Shown in pieces: positions 43,921 through 55,847 of a stretch of 64,000 bases of DNA (the first letter of the stretch is position 1; every line of letters begins with the position of its first letter). The notes beneath the pieces were generated by a model. The model was not told the origin of the DNA, did not search any database, and was given only the letters and a program-made list of their open reading frames with translations. The stretch spans positions 434,001 to 498,000 of the forward strand of contig NZ_FOBV01000003.1 of assembly GCF_900109935.1 (NCBI RefSeq). The letters run 5' to 3'. The stretch comes from Chryseobacterium taichungense. GTDB taxonomy: Bacteria > Bacteroidota > Bacteroidia > Flavobacteriales > Weeksellaceae. The translations under genes were made by a program, and so were the position numbers.

Positions 43921-43928
43921 CAAAATTA
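43921..43928 (-). promoter_or_regulatory. -7 element TAATTTTG of susCD
   Basis: Minus-strand TAnnTTTG match 16 bases before the SusC ATG. An AAAAAGGAT just before the ATG is an unusually clear ribosome binding site for this genome. Confidence 0.65.
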
Positions 43929-44183
43929 GACCGTCATTATGATTATGGTTTTAACTTGATTTTAACATTTATTAAAGAATTATTAAACCCTATATTAATT
44001 TATTTTTAACAAATCTTTATAGAGATTTGGTTCACAATCCTTTAAGCTAATTAAGAATTTTTAATATGACTTTTCCTATCTAAAAGCGTAATTTTATTGT
44101 CTTTCTTTGAGAAAATAACAGATACCACACATCTACCACGAATGATAAATCGTTAAAAAATTAACTGTGTTCAAACAACAAAA
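43929..44183. other. Intergenic region upstream of susCD
   Basis: AT-rich stretch without an ORF. I see no clear operator, inverted repeat or anti-sigma/sigma genes nearby that would explain susCD control. Confidence 0.4.
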
Positions 44184-44209
44184 AAGTCTGCCTTTAAAAA
44201 GACAGACTT
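44184..44209 (-). terminator. Terminator of the glycerophosphodiesterase gene
   Basis: aagtctg/cagactt stem enclosing an A-rich loop, followed by T-run on the minus strand (TTTTTTGTTG). Confidence 0.8.
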
Positions 44210-44230
44210 CGGTATATTTTAAAAAATCAT

Positions 44231-44971
44231 TTATTTAAGCTGATCAGGAATATTCGTCGTAATAAAACCAATTCCCTGTTTTTTCAATTCATCCGAAACA
44301 GCAACATCATTTACGGTCCATGCATTCGTGATTAATCCTAAAGCTTTAGCATCAGCAATCCATGTCGGATTCTTTTGGAAAACACTGTAATGATAATCAA
44401 TTCCGTCTAAACCTTCATCTTTGATCTGCTGCGGAGAAAGCTCTCCTCTTAAATACTGCACTTTGAAAGCCGGTTCTAGTTTTTTAATTTCCTTGCAGAT
44501 ATTCAGACTGAAAGAAATAAACTCACACTGAGATCCCAGCTTCATATCCTTAATCATTTTGATGGTTTTTGCCGTCAGCTCATCTTCCTTTTCTTTTGTT
44601 TTATCAGGCTTTATTTCAACAATAAGCTTTAACGTTTTGTCTTTCTTTCCCTGCTTCAGATAATTTTTCAGGGTAGGAAAATTTTCACCGTTGGATAATT
44701 TTACTTTTTCAAGATCTTTAAAATTCGTTTCGGAAATTTCCATTTTTGCATGGTGCTCGTCGTGATTTACGACCAAAACGCCATCTTTCGTCATTCTTAC
44801 ATCAAATTCAGATCCGTAAATCTTTAAATGTTGAGCATTTTCCAAGGACTTCAGAGAATTTTCCGTCGTTGGCGGCTGCGTCTGCCAATACCCTCTGTGG
44901 GCGATAATCTGGGTTTGTGCCTTCATGAAAACTGTGCTTGCTACTGCTAACCCTAAGATAAGTTTTTTCAT
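44231..44971 (-). CDS. Secreted glycerophosphodiester phosphodiesterase
   Basis: This 246-residue protein has a signal peptide (MKKLILGLAVASTVFMKAQ). The GDPD core is IIAHRGYWQTQPPTTENSLK, GSEFDVRMTKDGVLVVNHDE (metal and catalytic His) and LIVEIKPDK, ending NAWTVNDVAV. It would hydrolyse glycerophosphodiesters to glycerol-3-phosphate and an alcohol in the periplasm. Being next to a SusCD-phosphoesterase run on the same strand suggests a shared role in using phospholipid or teichoic-type debris. Confidence 0.9.
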   Translation of the reverse strand: MKKLILGLAVASTVFMKAQTQIIAHRGYWQTQPPTTENSLKSLENAQHLKIYGSEFDVRMTKDGVLVVNHDEHHAKMEISETNFKDLEKVKLSNGENFPTLKNYLKQGKKDKTLKLIVEIKPDKTKEKEDELTAKTIKMIKDMKLGSQCEFISFSLNICKEIKKLEPAFKVQYLRGELSPQQIKDEGLDGIDYHYSVFQKNPTWIADAKALGLITNAWTVNDVAVSDELKKQGIGFITTNIPDQLK

Positions 44972-45132
44972 AATATAAATTAAATTATTATTAAATATCC
45001 GCGAAATTTATGATCCGCCGAAAATTCAGATAAAATAATGAACAAATTTAGAAAGACATTTCTGATAATACTTTAAAATGAATATGAAATTTGTTTAATT
45101 TAATATTAAATCTAATCGCCAAAATCTCATAA

Positions 45133-47181
<2,049 letters not shown>

Positions 47182-47201
47182 TATTCTAAAATATTTAACA
47201 T

Positions 47202-47236
47202 AATAAGCCATTGAGATTCTTTCTTAATGGCTTATT
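47202..47236 (+). terminator. Terminator of ligA
   Basis: The 11-base arms AATAAGCCATT and AATGGCTTATT pair perfectly and run into TTTTTG. The 3' end of the stem and its T-run are also part of the next gene's -7 element. Confidence 0.8.
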
Positions 47237-47240
47237 TTTG
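47233..47240 (+). promoter_or_regulatory. -7 element TATTTTTG of the T9SS cargo gene
   Basis: TAnnTTTG match 21 bases before the ATG at 47,262, formed from the tail of the ligA terminator. Confidence 0.55.
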
Positions 47241-47261
47241 TCCGAAATTTAAATAATAACC

Positions 47262-49544
47262 ATGAGAAAAATCTACTTGATAATTTCCTTTATTATGTTT
47301 GCTGTGTTTCAAGCACAGATTGTAAATATTCCAGATCCTGTTTTCAAAGCGAGACTTTTATCGGCAAATACAACCAACGGGGTTGCGTCCAACAGCAGCA
47401 ATCAATATATGGTAATTGACACCAATGGAGATCAGGAAATTCAGGTTTCAGAAGCATTGAATGTTGCCAAGCTATTTATTCCGGGCCAAACTGGCAGTAT
47501 GATTACTGATCTTACAGGTATTAATCAGTTTGCTAATCTTACTTCTTTGAGTGTTTTTGGTAATGCTTTAACCAATCTTCAAATATCCGGATTATCCAAT
47601 CTTATAGTTATACATGCAGCCAATAATAATCTTACAACTGTTTCTGTTGATAATTTAAGCAGTCTGCAGAATTTAAACATTACAAATAATCATCTTACCA
47701 GTTTCTCAGTTACTAATACGCCAAATCTCCAAACTTTGTCTTGCAGTGGAAATCAATTAACATCTGTTGATATTTCTAATTTTCCAAATCTGATGACCTT
47801 AGAATGTAATAATAATTTAATTACATCATTAATTTTAAATAACAATAATATTTTAACAAATATTTCCGCTACAAATAATAAAATTACAGCAATTTCTTTA
47901 GACGAAGCCCCTAACGTGGCGAATCTATACATTAATGATAACCTATTCACCACAATTGATGCCGGATCACTAATATATCTTGACAATTTCAATTTCTCTA
48001 ATAATCCTAATCTTATAAACTTTAATATTAAGAACGGAAAAAATAATTATGCCCAGGGAGCTACTCCAATATTTTCAAATACACCAAGCTTAAGCTATAT
48101 CTGTGCTGACGATTTTGAAAAGGCAATGATCGGTGCACTGATAAACTGGTACAATCAACCTAATGTTGTAATAAACTCATACTGTTCTTTCACTCCCGGA
48201 GGAAATTTTTACACGATTCAGGGAAGCACAAAGTATGATGTCAATAACAATGGTTGTGACGTCAATGATCCTGCAAAGGCATTTCAAAAATTCGTCATTA
48301 CAAATACCGCTAATTCCGGGAATATCATAACGAATGCTTCAGGAAATTACTTAATTCCTGTTCAGGCTGGTAATCATACCATTACACCTGTACTGGAAAA
48401 TCCGACATACTTCACGATTTCACCGACAAGTGTAACGGCAAGTTTTCCTGCACAGACAAGCCCGCTTACCCAAAACTTCTGCCTGTCAGCAAACGGAGCC
48501 CACAATGATCTGGAAGTTGTCATTATTCCAATTACTGTAGCAAGACCTGGTTTTGATGCAAAATACAAGATCATTTACAAAAACAAAGGAACAACGACGC
48601 AGTCGGGAACTTTATCATTTAACTATAATGATAATTTGATGAACTATCTTACAGCATCAATGAATCCTTCATCTCAGTCAAACGGAGTTCTGAGCTGGAA
48701 TTTCACAAATCTTGCTCCTTTGGAACAAAAAGAAGTAACGGTATCGTTCACTTTAAATACACCTACCCAGACACCGCCATTAACTGCAGGAGATACCCTT
48801 CATTATACAGCTCAGGTGAATGCCGGAACAGATGAAACCCCTTTAGATAATACATTTACTTTAAACCAAACTGTTGTAAATTCTTTCGATCCGAATGATA
48901 AAACCTGTCTTGAAGGAACAACCATTTCACAGGCAAAAGTAGGAGATTATGTGCATTACATGATCCGTTTTGAAAATACAGGAACGGCAAATGCACAGAA
49001 TATTGTCGTAAAAGATGATATAGACGCTTCCAAATATGACCTGGCAAGTTTAGTATCCCTGGCTGGCAGCCATAATTTTGTAACAAGAATTACAGGAAAC
49101 ACCGTAGAATTTATTTTTGAAAACATTCAGCTTCCTTTTGATGATGCCAATAATGACGGCTATGTTTCATTTAAAATCAAAACAAAATCGACGCTGAATA
49201 TCGGTGACAGCTTCAGCAACAAAGCGGAAATCTACTTTGATTATAATGCTCCGATTATTACCAACAACTTTACGACAACTGTTCAAAACACTTTGTCTGC
49301 TTTAGAAATTGACAAAGAAAACAATACGGTTTCAATCTATCCGAACCCGGTAAAAGATGTATTAAATATTCAGTCGAAAAATGAAATTACGAAAGCGGAA
49401 ATCTTCGATGCAGCAGGAAGAATTTTAATTTCAACTTCTGCAAAAGGAAATTCAATCAATGTTTCCGAGTTTGCAAAAGGGAATTATATCATCAAATTAT
49501 CGACAAAAGATAAAACATTTATTCATAAATTTATTAAGAATTAA
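47262..49544 (+). CDS. T9SS-exported leucine-rich-repeat surface protein
   Basis: This 760-residue protein has a signal peptide (MRKIYLIISFIMFAVFQAQ). DTNGDQEIQVSEAL may be a calcium loop. Residues about 85-260 are leucine-rich repeats of roughly 21 residues (NLQTLSCSGNQLTSVDISN is one). A beta-sandwich region follows, with FDPNDKTCLEG and IRFENTGTANAQNIVVKDDI as in DUF11-like or DUF7619 modules. The last 75 residues are a type A T9SS sorting domain (VSIYPNPVKDVLNIQS, then YIIKLSTKDKTFIHKFIKN). It is probably anchored or released outside, for adhesion or binding. Confidence 0.88.
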   Translation: MRKIYLIISFIMFAVFQAQIVNIPDPVFKARLLSANTTNGVASNSSNQYMVIDTNGDQEIQVSEALNVAKLFIPGQTGSMITDLTGINQFANLTSLSVFGNALTNLQISGLSNLIVIHAANNNLTTVSVDNLSSLQNLNITNNHLTSFSVTNTPNLQTLSCSGNQLTSVDISNFPNLMTLECNNNLITSLILNNNNILTNISATNNKITAISLDEAPNVANLYINDNLFTTIDAGSLIYLDNFNFSNNPNLINFNIKNGKNNYAQGATPIFSNTPSLSYICADDFEKAMIGALINWYNQPNVVINSYCSFTPGGNFYTIQGSTKYDVNNNGCDVNDPAKAFQKFVITNTANSGNIITNASGNYLIPVQAGNHTITPVLENPTYFTISPTSVTASFPAQTSPLTQNFCLSANGAHNDLEVVIIPITVARPGFDAKYKIIYKNKGTTTQSGTLSFNYNDNLMNYLTASMNPSSQSNGVLSWNFTNLAPLEQKEVTVSFTLNTPTQTPPLTAGDTLHYTAQVNAGTDETPLDNTFTLNQTVVNSFDPNDKTCLEGTTISQAKVGDYVHYMIRFENTGTANAQNIVVKDDIDASKYDLASLVSLAGSHNFVTRITGNTVEFIFENIQLPFDDANNDGYVSFKIKTKSTLNIGDSFSNKAEIYFDYNAPIITNNFTTTVQNTLSALEIDKENNTVSIYPNPVKDVLNIQSKNEITKAEIFDAAGRILISTSAKGNSINVSEFAKGNYIIKLSTKDKTFIHKFIKN

Positions 49545-49563
49545 TATCAAAATAAGTAGTGAA

Positions 49564-49590
49564 GGCTGTCCGTTTGGGCAGTCTTTTTTG
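49564..49590 (+). terminator. Terminator of the T9SS cargo gene
   Basis: ggctgtcc/gggcagtc stem with G-T pairs and a TTTTTT run. Confidence 0.8.
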
Positions 49591-49663
49591 TTTGTAATCT
49601 GAATCATAACAATGAAAATATTTTTTGTTGTAAATTTATTCCAAGAAGTTAAAAATTTTAATC

Positions 49664-50308
49664 ATGGAGTTTTTAAAAGATCACTCTATTCAAAATGAAT
49701 TGCTGTTGATTTTCATATCGGTTATTTTGGGATTGTTGATCGGGGCAGAACGTGAATACAGGAATAAATCGGCAGGACTGCGAACCTTTATTCTGATCTG
49801 CTTCGGATCCAGTCTTTTCACGATTCTTTCCATAAAAATCGGAGTAGATGATCCCGACCGAATCGCAGCCAATATCATCACAGGAATAGGTTTTCTGGGA
49901 GCCGGCGTTATTTTTAAAGGCGACAATAAAATAGACGGAATCACTACTGCAACAACCATATGGGCAACAGCTTCGATCGGAATGGCGGTCGGCTCGGGAT
50001 ACGTATACCTTGCGTTAATGGGTACTTTCTTAGTATTGCTGATATTAAGCTCTTTAAATCATTTTGAAAAGTTTATCGACAGAGAACACAAAATCAGGGA
50101 ATATAAAATTGCGGTCGTCAATTATCATGATGTTCCTTATTGTGAGGAACTCTTTAGAAAACATCGTCTGAAATATGCAATTTCAAAGCAGCAGTATACC
50201 CAGGGAAATCTCGCTACTTCCTGGATTATTACAGGAAAAAATATCAATCATGAAGCGTTAATGAAAAGCCTCATGGAAGATGAGCGTATTATTGCCTATC
50301 AGTTTTGA
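49664..50308 (+). CDS. MgtC/SapB-family membrane protein
   Basis: This 214-residue protein has four to five hydrophobic segments. The MgtC signature is present: LGLLIGAEREYRNKSAGLRT, then GIGFLGAGVIFKGDNKIDGI and TTATTIWATASIGMAVGSG. A cytoplasmic tail of about 75 residues follows. MgtC proteins are tied to growth at low magnesium and to control of the F-type ATPase in some pathogens; the role here is unknown. Confidence 0.88.
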   Translation: MEFLKDHSIQNELLLIFISVILGLLIGAEREYRNKSAGLRTFILICFGSSLFTILSIKIGVDDPDRIAANIITGIGFLGAGVIFKGDNKIDGITTATTIWATASIGMAVGSGYVYLALMGTFLVLLILSSLNHFEKFIDREHKIREYKIAVVNYHDVPYCEELFRKHRLKYAISKQQYTQGNLATSWIITGKNINHEALMKSLMEDERIIAYQF

Positions 50309-50496
50309 TCAATATCACTTTATTTTTTCATTATATAAACCATTTAATGAAAATATTTTACAACTTAGTACATAATCAGCTCAGTTATAAAAGCGAATTA
50401 AATTTTGTAATAATCTCATTTCCAAATTAAAAAACCAACATACCCTAAAAATATCAAACTCGTAATTTCTTCGTAAATTGGAGCAAAATTTTGATT

Positions 50497-52635
50497 ATGA
50501 CAAAAAAGATACTCTTATCTGTATTTCTTTTGCCGGCTGTAATGACATTTGCACAGCAATACGGAGGAATGTGGATACCGACAGAGCTGAATGAAAAGGA
50601 AATGAAAGATCTGGGAATGAAAATCTCTGCAAAAGACATCTTCAATCCTCAAAAAGCAAGCATTAAGGATGCAGTAGTACAGTTCAACGGCGGATGTACT
50701 GCGGAAATCATTTCTCCAAAAGGTTTGTTACTGACCAATCACCACTGTGGTTACGGGCAGATCCAGGCACATTCAACTGTTCAGAACGACCTTCTATCAA
50801 ACGGATTCTGGGCCAAAAATACCGAAGGTGAACTTCCGAATCCAGGTGTAACGGTTGATTTTATTGTTGATATAAAAGAAGTGACCAATCAGATTCTTCA
50901 GGGAACCGATAATCTTATGGAGCCCGAACTGGCTAAACAGATTGCCAAAAATATTGAGATTTACAAAAACTCACAGAAAATCGAGCAATACCAGTCGATT
51001 TCCGTAAAACCAATGTATTACGGAAATAAATTTTACGCCTATACCATCGAAACCTACAAAGATATCCGTTTGGTAGGAGCTCCACCGCAAAGCATCGGAA
51101 AATTCGGCTCCGATACCGACAACTGGGTTTGGCCAAGACACACCGGAGATTTCTCCATGTTCAGGATTTATGCTGATAAAAATAATAAACCGGCAGAATA
51201 CTCCAAAGACAATGTGCCGTATGTTCCAAAGCATTATCTTCCGGTTTCCATTAAAGATAAAAATGAAAATGATTTCACATTCGTTTTCGGATTTCCGGGG
51301 AGAACTACGGAATATCTTCCTGCCATTGCGGTTGAAAAAATCATGAAAGAAATCGATCCTGCAAGAATCGCAGTAAGGGATGTTGCTTTGAAAACATTAG
51401 ATGAAAAAATGCGTACTGATGATGTTACGCGAATTCAATATGCTTCAAAATATGCTTCAGTAGCCAATTACTGGAAAAAATGGATCGGTGAAGTAGAAGG
51501 TTTAAAAAAATCCAATGCCGTAGAGAAAAAAGTAATGTATGAAGGTTCTTTAGTGGCTAAAAATCCTGAAATCAAAACGACTTTAGATCAACTAAACAAA
51601 CTTTATAATGATCAGGCTCCTTTTGCTTTAAATAATGCGTATTATTCTGAAACCATCAGGAATGCAGAAACTTTGATGCTTGCCAATCTTTATTACAATT
51701 ATATCACTTCAGTAGAAACTGGCAGAATGGATGAAAAAGGGACAACTGCCCTTAAAAAGAAACTCACCTCTTTCTACAAAGACTACAATGCTCAACTCGA
51801 TGCAAAAGTGACTGCAAAATTACTGGCTTTATATGCCAATAAAACAGATGCACAATTCTTGCCTGCAGGTTTTGAAAAATATAAAAACGAGACTCAAAAC
51901 ATCCCGACGATTGAAGAGGCTTCTGAAAATTCCATTATTACAGGAAGAAGTGAAGTAAATGGCGCTTCTTTAAGCAAAGACATTGAAAAAGCTTTCTCTA
52001 ATCAGGATAAATTGATCAAAACTCTGAAAAAGGACCCTGTTTTCCAGATTTATACGGCTATGAGAGATACGTATATGACGAAAGCCGACCCTCAGTTTAC
52101 TACTCTTCAGACGAAAATAGATGCGCTGCAAAAGACCTATATGGCCCAGCAAATAGCTACGGATAAAGACCGAAAATTCTTCCCGGATGCCAATTCTACA
52201 TTGCGTGTTACTTATGGAAAAGTGAAAGGTTCCTCACCAAGAGATGCCGTTTCTTACAGCTATCAGACGCATCTTGCCGGAGTAATGGAAAAATACGTTC
52301 CGGGAGACTATGAATTTGATGTTCCTAAAAAACTGATTGACCTTTATACTAAAAAAGATTTCGGTCCATATAAGGATAAAACAGGTGATGTACCGGTAGG
52401 ATTTACAGCCACCAACCACACAACAGGAGGAAACTCCGGAAGTCCAGCTCTGGACGCCAACGGAAATCTTGTCGGACTAAATTTCGACAGACAGTGGGAA
52501 GGAACGATGAGTGACATTAATTACGATCCGCGTTTCAGCAGAAATATTATGGTGGATACAAAATATATTCTTTTCATCATTGATAAATTTGCCGATTCCA
52601 AGTGGCTGATCAATGAAATGAAAATCGTGAAATAG
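50497..52635 (+). CDS. S46 dipeptidyl-peptidase, DPP11 type
   Basis: This 712-residue periplasmic serine peptidase removes dipeptides from the N-terminus of oligopeptides. It has a signal peptide (MTKKILLSVFLLPAVMTFAQ), the catalytic His in LLLTNHHCGYGQIQ and the nucleophile in TTGGNSGSPALDANG (S647). LVGLNFDRQWEG places an arginine 18 residues after the serine (R665), the position that gives DPP11 its preference for Asp or Glu at P1; DPP7 has Gly there. It helps an amino-acid-fermenting or peptide-feeding lifestyle. The ATG at 50,497 is used rather than the TTG two codons earlier. Confidence 0.9.
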   Translation: MTKKILLSVFLLPAVMTFAQQYGGMWIPTELNEKEMKDLGMKISAKDIFNPQKASIKDAVVQFNGGCTAEIISPKGLLLTNHHCGYGQIQAHSTVQNDLLSNGFWAKNTEGELPNPGVTVDFIVDIKEVTNQILQGTDNLMEPELAKQIAKNIEIYKNSQKIEQYQSISVKPMYYGNKFYAYTIETYKDIRLVGAPPQSIGKFGSDTDNWVWPRHTGDFSMFRIYADKNNKPAEYSKDNVPYVPKHYLPVSIKDKNENDFTFVFGFPGRTTEYLPAIAVEKIMKEIDPARIAVRDVALKTLDEKMRTDDVTRIQYASKYASVANYWKKWIGEVEGLKKSNAVEKKVMYEGSLVAKNPEIKTTLDQLNKLYNDQAPFALNNAYYSETIRNAETLMLANLYYNYITSVETGRMDEKGTTALKKKLTSFYKDYNAQLDAKVTAKLLALYANKTDAQFLPAGFEKYKNETQNIPTIEEASENSIITGRSEVNGASLSKDIEKAFSNQDKLIKTLKKDPVFQIYTAMRDTYMTKADPQFTTLQTKIDALQKTYMAQQIATDKDRKFFPDANSTLRVTYGKVKGSSPRDAVSYSYQTHLAGVMEKYVPGDYEFDVPKKLIDLYTKKDFGPYKDKTGDVPVGFTATNHTTGGNSGSPALDANGNLVGLNFDRQWEGTMSDINYDPRFSRNIMVDTKYILFIIDKFADSKWLINEMKIVK

Positions 52636-52655
52636 TTTTAATCAAAACAATAATA

Positions 52656-52688
52656 AACCCCGAAAGTTTCCTTCGGGGTTATTTTTTT
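52656..52688 (+). terminator. Terminator of the S46 peptidase gene
   Basis: aaccccgaa/ttcggggtt perfect stem, then a run of Ts. Confidence 0.85.
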
Positions 52689-52823
52689 TAATTCTTTAGA
52701 GATGCTTCGACAGGCTCAACATGACATTTCTAATACTAACAGTCTAATTTCATTTAAAAGTTAATTGTAGCAGTATCATGCTGTGCATGGCGAAGCATTT
52801 CAAGATTATTTTAATTTAAATTC

Positions 52824-55688
52824 TTAATGTCCAAAAATATCTTTCAAACTGACTTCTTTAAAATTCCCCATCTTGTTCACAGCCTCCCTATTGAGATTTT
52901 CTTTCTTACCAATAATGGCAGTATTAAAATGAACTGATTTAATATAATTGTTATAAAAGTCCTTCAAATCTTCAAACTTCAGACTTTCGATCTGCTGATA
53001 AATATCTTTTCTGAAATCGTAATCAATATTCAGTTTTTTAAGTCTTAAGGTATTAAAGAAAATATTCGTTCTGGTAATCCTTGTAGAAGCAATCTGCTTC
53101 AAAGCTGCATTTCTCGCGTTTTCAAACTGTGCCGGAACTTCAGGAAGCTCTGCCATCAGTTCGGTCATGGTATCTACGGCAATCTGCAATTTATCCGGCT
53201 GGGTACCAATATACGTGGTGATATAATCCGGATGATTCAGTTCCGAATTGGCAGCATAAGAAACATACGCGGAGTAAGCAAGACTTTTGCTTTCACGAAT
53301 CTCCTGGAAAACAATAGACGACAATCCTCTGCCGAAATATTCATTAAATACATTGATCTTTCCGAAGTTTGCAGTATCGACCATTTGCCCCTTCCCTACA
53401 CGGCTCATTTCCATCTGTACCATGTCGTAGCTTGTAAAATAAACATTTCCGGTGGTTTCAGGTTCGGGATAAATTTTAGGTTCGGGGATGACCATACTTT
53501 CCGTCTCAATATATTTTCCGATATAGCCTTTAAAAACTTCAACATCTCTTCCGTAGAAAAATATCTGGTACGGAAAATGGAAAAGTTTTTTAATTCTTTC
53601 CGTAAAGACCTCAACATTACTGCTTTCAAGCTCTTCTTTTGAGATGATATCCGTGAATCTGGAAAACTCGCCAAGCTTAGTATAATTCGTTAAAGCCGTC
53701 ATGATGCGGGCCTTGTCTTTTTTTACGGCCGCACGATTTTCAAGCATGGTTTCCACAAACTGATTATAAATTTCCTGATCAGGTTTTACCTCCTTCATCC
53801 AATGCTGCAAAAGCTCAATTCCTTTAGGGATATTTTCTTCAAGGCCGTTCAGTGAGATCGTAAGCTGATCGTTTGTTGTTTTAAAATCATTTGTGATTCC
53901 GATTTTAAAAAACTCTTTTTTCAGATCATCCGGTGAAAACTTTTCTGTTCCCAAGTATTGAAGAATCTGTGTAGAAGTCCCGAGGTCACGGTCATGATCA
54001 CTTCCGAAAGGAAAGATAAAATGCACCTGCGCAATATCATTGTACCTGTTTTTGACGAAGCTCAGCTTTTTACCTTTGATCACATCCGTAAGAATTTCTC
54101 TATCATAATCGATAAATTCCGGCTGAATATCTTCTGTTTTTTCTGCCAAAATCTGCTTGAGAAATTCAGACTGAACCTCACGATTGATCTTTACCGGAGT
54201 AATTCCAGGGTTTTCAACACGGATCAGTTTATCATTAATTCCTTTCTCTTTATTTATGATCACATAATTCTCTTTGAAAAACTCGTTGGCAAAACTGATA
54301 ACATCTTCCTTGGTAAATTTCGCATATTCGTCCATTTCATTCAGCTCCTGCTCCCAGGTTCTGCCTTTGATGTACGTGTCATACAGGTTGGTAGCCAGTC
54401 CGTCAGCCGTTTCCAGCGCTTTCATTCTCTGAATTTTAAAATCATTAATGATCGCCGTTAGCATCCAGTCAGGAAAATTTCCTTTTTTTACCAGCTCAAT
54501 CTGCCCGAGTACCAGGTCTTTTGCTTCTTCTACAGTCTGTGTTTCCTTCGGAACGGCCACAATAGAAAAATAGCCATACTGTTTCAAGCCTATAGAATAA
54601 GCCTGTGCCCAAAGCAATTTCTGAGTCTGATTGATATTTAAATCCAATAATCCTGCTTCTCCCCTGTTGCTTAAAATATTGGCAACGATATCAGCAAGCA
54701 TCACTTCTCTTGTTCCGTAGCTATCCGTTCTCCACGCCAGCTGAACTCTTGGGGTTGTCGGACTTTTCACAGTTCTTTCAACAATGCCTGAAATAGGTTG
54801 TTCGATAACCGGCGTTTTTTTCGGCAGCTCTCTGTAAGGAATGGCTCCGAAATACTGATCAATGAGCCTGATGGTTTCATCAAAATCAAGATCTCCAACC
54901 ATCACCATTGCATAATTATTCGGCACGTAATATTCGTCAAAATAAGTATGAATCGCTTTCATGGAAGGATTCTTCAGATGTTCCGCCTTCCCTAAAGTAG
55001 TTTGCTGACCGTTGGGATGGTTAGGAAAAAGAGCATCCATGAGCTCATACTGAACCAATCTGGAATCATTATCCTGCGCCCTGTTGAATTCTTCATACAC
55101 TGATTCCAGCTCCGTATGAAAAAGCCTTAACACCAATTCTGAAAATCTTTCCTTTTCAATTTTCAGCCATTTTTCCAGCTCATTGTTAGGAATATTATTT
55201 TTGTAAACTGTCTCATCAAACCATGTGTGGGCATTGGTTCCTGTAGCACCCAATGAAGAAATAGCCTTGTCATACTCATTGGCAATGGCATAGCGGCTCG
55301 CTTCCTGTGAAAGCTCATCTATTTTACGGTAAATGACTTTTTTCTTTTCAGGATCAGGCTCCGCTTTATGTTCTTCGTACAAATCCGAAATTTGATTTAG
55401 CAATGCGCTTTCTTTCTCCCAATTTTGCGTACCGAGCTTTGAGGTTCCTTTAAACATCATATGTTCAAGATAATGCGCCAGTCCCGTATTGTCGGCAGGA
55501 TCATTATTGCTTCCAGTCCTTACCGGAATATAGGTCTGAATCCTGGGAGCATCAAAATTCTGGGCTAGAAAAACTTTTAAACCATTTTTCAAAGTGTAGA
55601 TTCTCACCCCGTTTTCATCATTGGAGACCGTAATGTATTCGTAATTTTTATCTTTATGAATTGTTTCGCTGTATTTTTTTTCTGCCAT
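52824..55688 (-). CDS. M16-family (insulinase-like) metallopeptidase
   Basis: This 954-residue protein has two M16 halves. The inverted zinc motif HxxEH is in LAHYLEHMMFKGTS (H72, E75, H76) and the distal glutamate is in ELESVYEEFNR. The second half lacks the motif, as expected, and ends with YFTSYDMVQMEMSRVGKGQM and IRESKSLAYSAYVSYAA. No signal peptide is seen from the chosen ATG at 55,688 (MAEKKYSETIHKDKNYEYI), so it is probably cytoplasmic and degrades peptides. In-frame starts at 55,703 and 55,697 remain possible. Confidence 0.9.
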   Translation of the reverse strand: MAEKKYSETIHKDKNYEYITVSNDENGVRIYTLKNGLKVFLAQNFDAPRIQTYIPVRTGSNNDPADNTGLAHYLEHMMFKGTSKLGTQNWEKESALLNQISDLYEEHKAEPDPEKKKVIYRKIDELSQEASRYAIANEYDKAISSLGATGTNAHTWFDETVYKNNIPNNELEKWLKIEKERFSELVLRLFHTELESVYEEFNRAQDNDSRLVQYELMDALFPNHPNGQQTTLGKAEHLKNPSMKAIHTYFDEYYVPNNYAMVMVGDLDFDETIRLIDQYFGAIPYRELPKKTPVIEQPISGIVERTVKSPTTPRVQLAWRTDSYGTREVMLADIVANILSNRGEAGLLDLNINQTQKLLWAQAYSIGLKQYGYFSIVAVPKETQTVEEAKDLVLGQIELVKKGNFPDWMLTAIINDFKIQRMKALETADGLATNLYDTYIKGRTWEQELNEMDEYAKFTKEDVISFANEFFKENYVIINKEKGINDKLIRVENPGITPVKINREVQSEFLKQILAEKTEDIQPEFIDYDREILTDVIKGKKLSFVKNRYNDIAQVHFIFPFGSDHDRDLGTSTQILQYLGTEKFSPDDLKKEFFKIGITNDFKTTNDQLTISLNGLEENIPKGIELLQHWMKEVKPDQEIYNQFVETMLENRAAVKKDKARIMTALTNYTKLGEFSRFTDIISKEELESSNVEVFTERIKKLFHFPYQIFFYGRDVEVFKGYIGKYIETESMVIPEPKIYPEPETTGNVYFTSYDMVQMEMSRVGKGQMVDTANFGKINVFNEYFGRGLSSIVFQEIRESKSLAYSAYVSYAANSELNHPDYITTYIGTQPDKLQIAVDTMTELMAELPEVPAQFENARNAALKQIASTRITRTNIFFNTLRLKKLNIDYDFRKDIYQQIESLKFEDLKDFYNNYIKSVHFNTAIIGKKENLNREAVNKMGNFKEVSLKDIFGH

Positions 55689-55723
55689 ATAAATCATTTT
55701 CATTCTAAATCCAGAATGCCGTA

Positions 55724-55731
55724 CAAATGTA
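55724..55731 (-). promoter_or_regulatory. -7 element TACATTTG of the M16 gene
   Basis: Minus-strand TAnnTTTG match 35 bases before the ATG at 55,688. It lies inside the longer open frame (to 55,736) and rules out that start. Confidence 0.6.
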
Positions 55732-55847
55732 AGCAATACAAAAAGAACTCTATGTGTTTTGTCAAGATTCGCTGAGGTTGAGTCTGTTTAGTTTTTTATA
55801 ACCACAAAAGTCACTAAAGATTTAGGTTAAAACTTTGCGCATATTTT

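Noticed and set aside
47262..49544. Internalin-like invasion protein
   Set aside because: The leucine-rich repeats are short and followed by a T9SS sorting domain; nothing points to host invasion.
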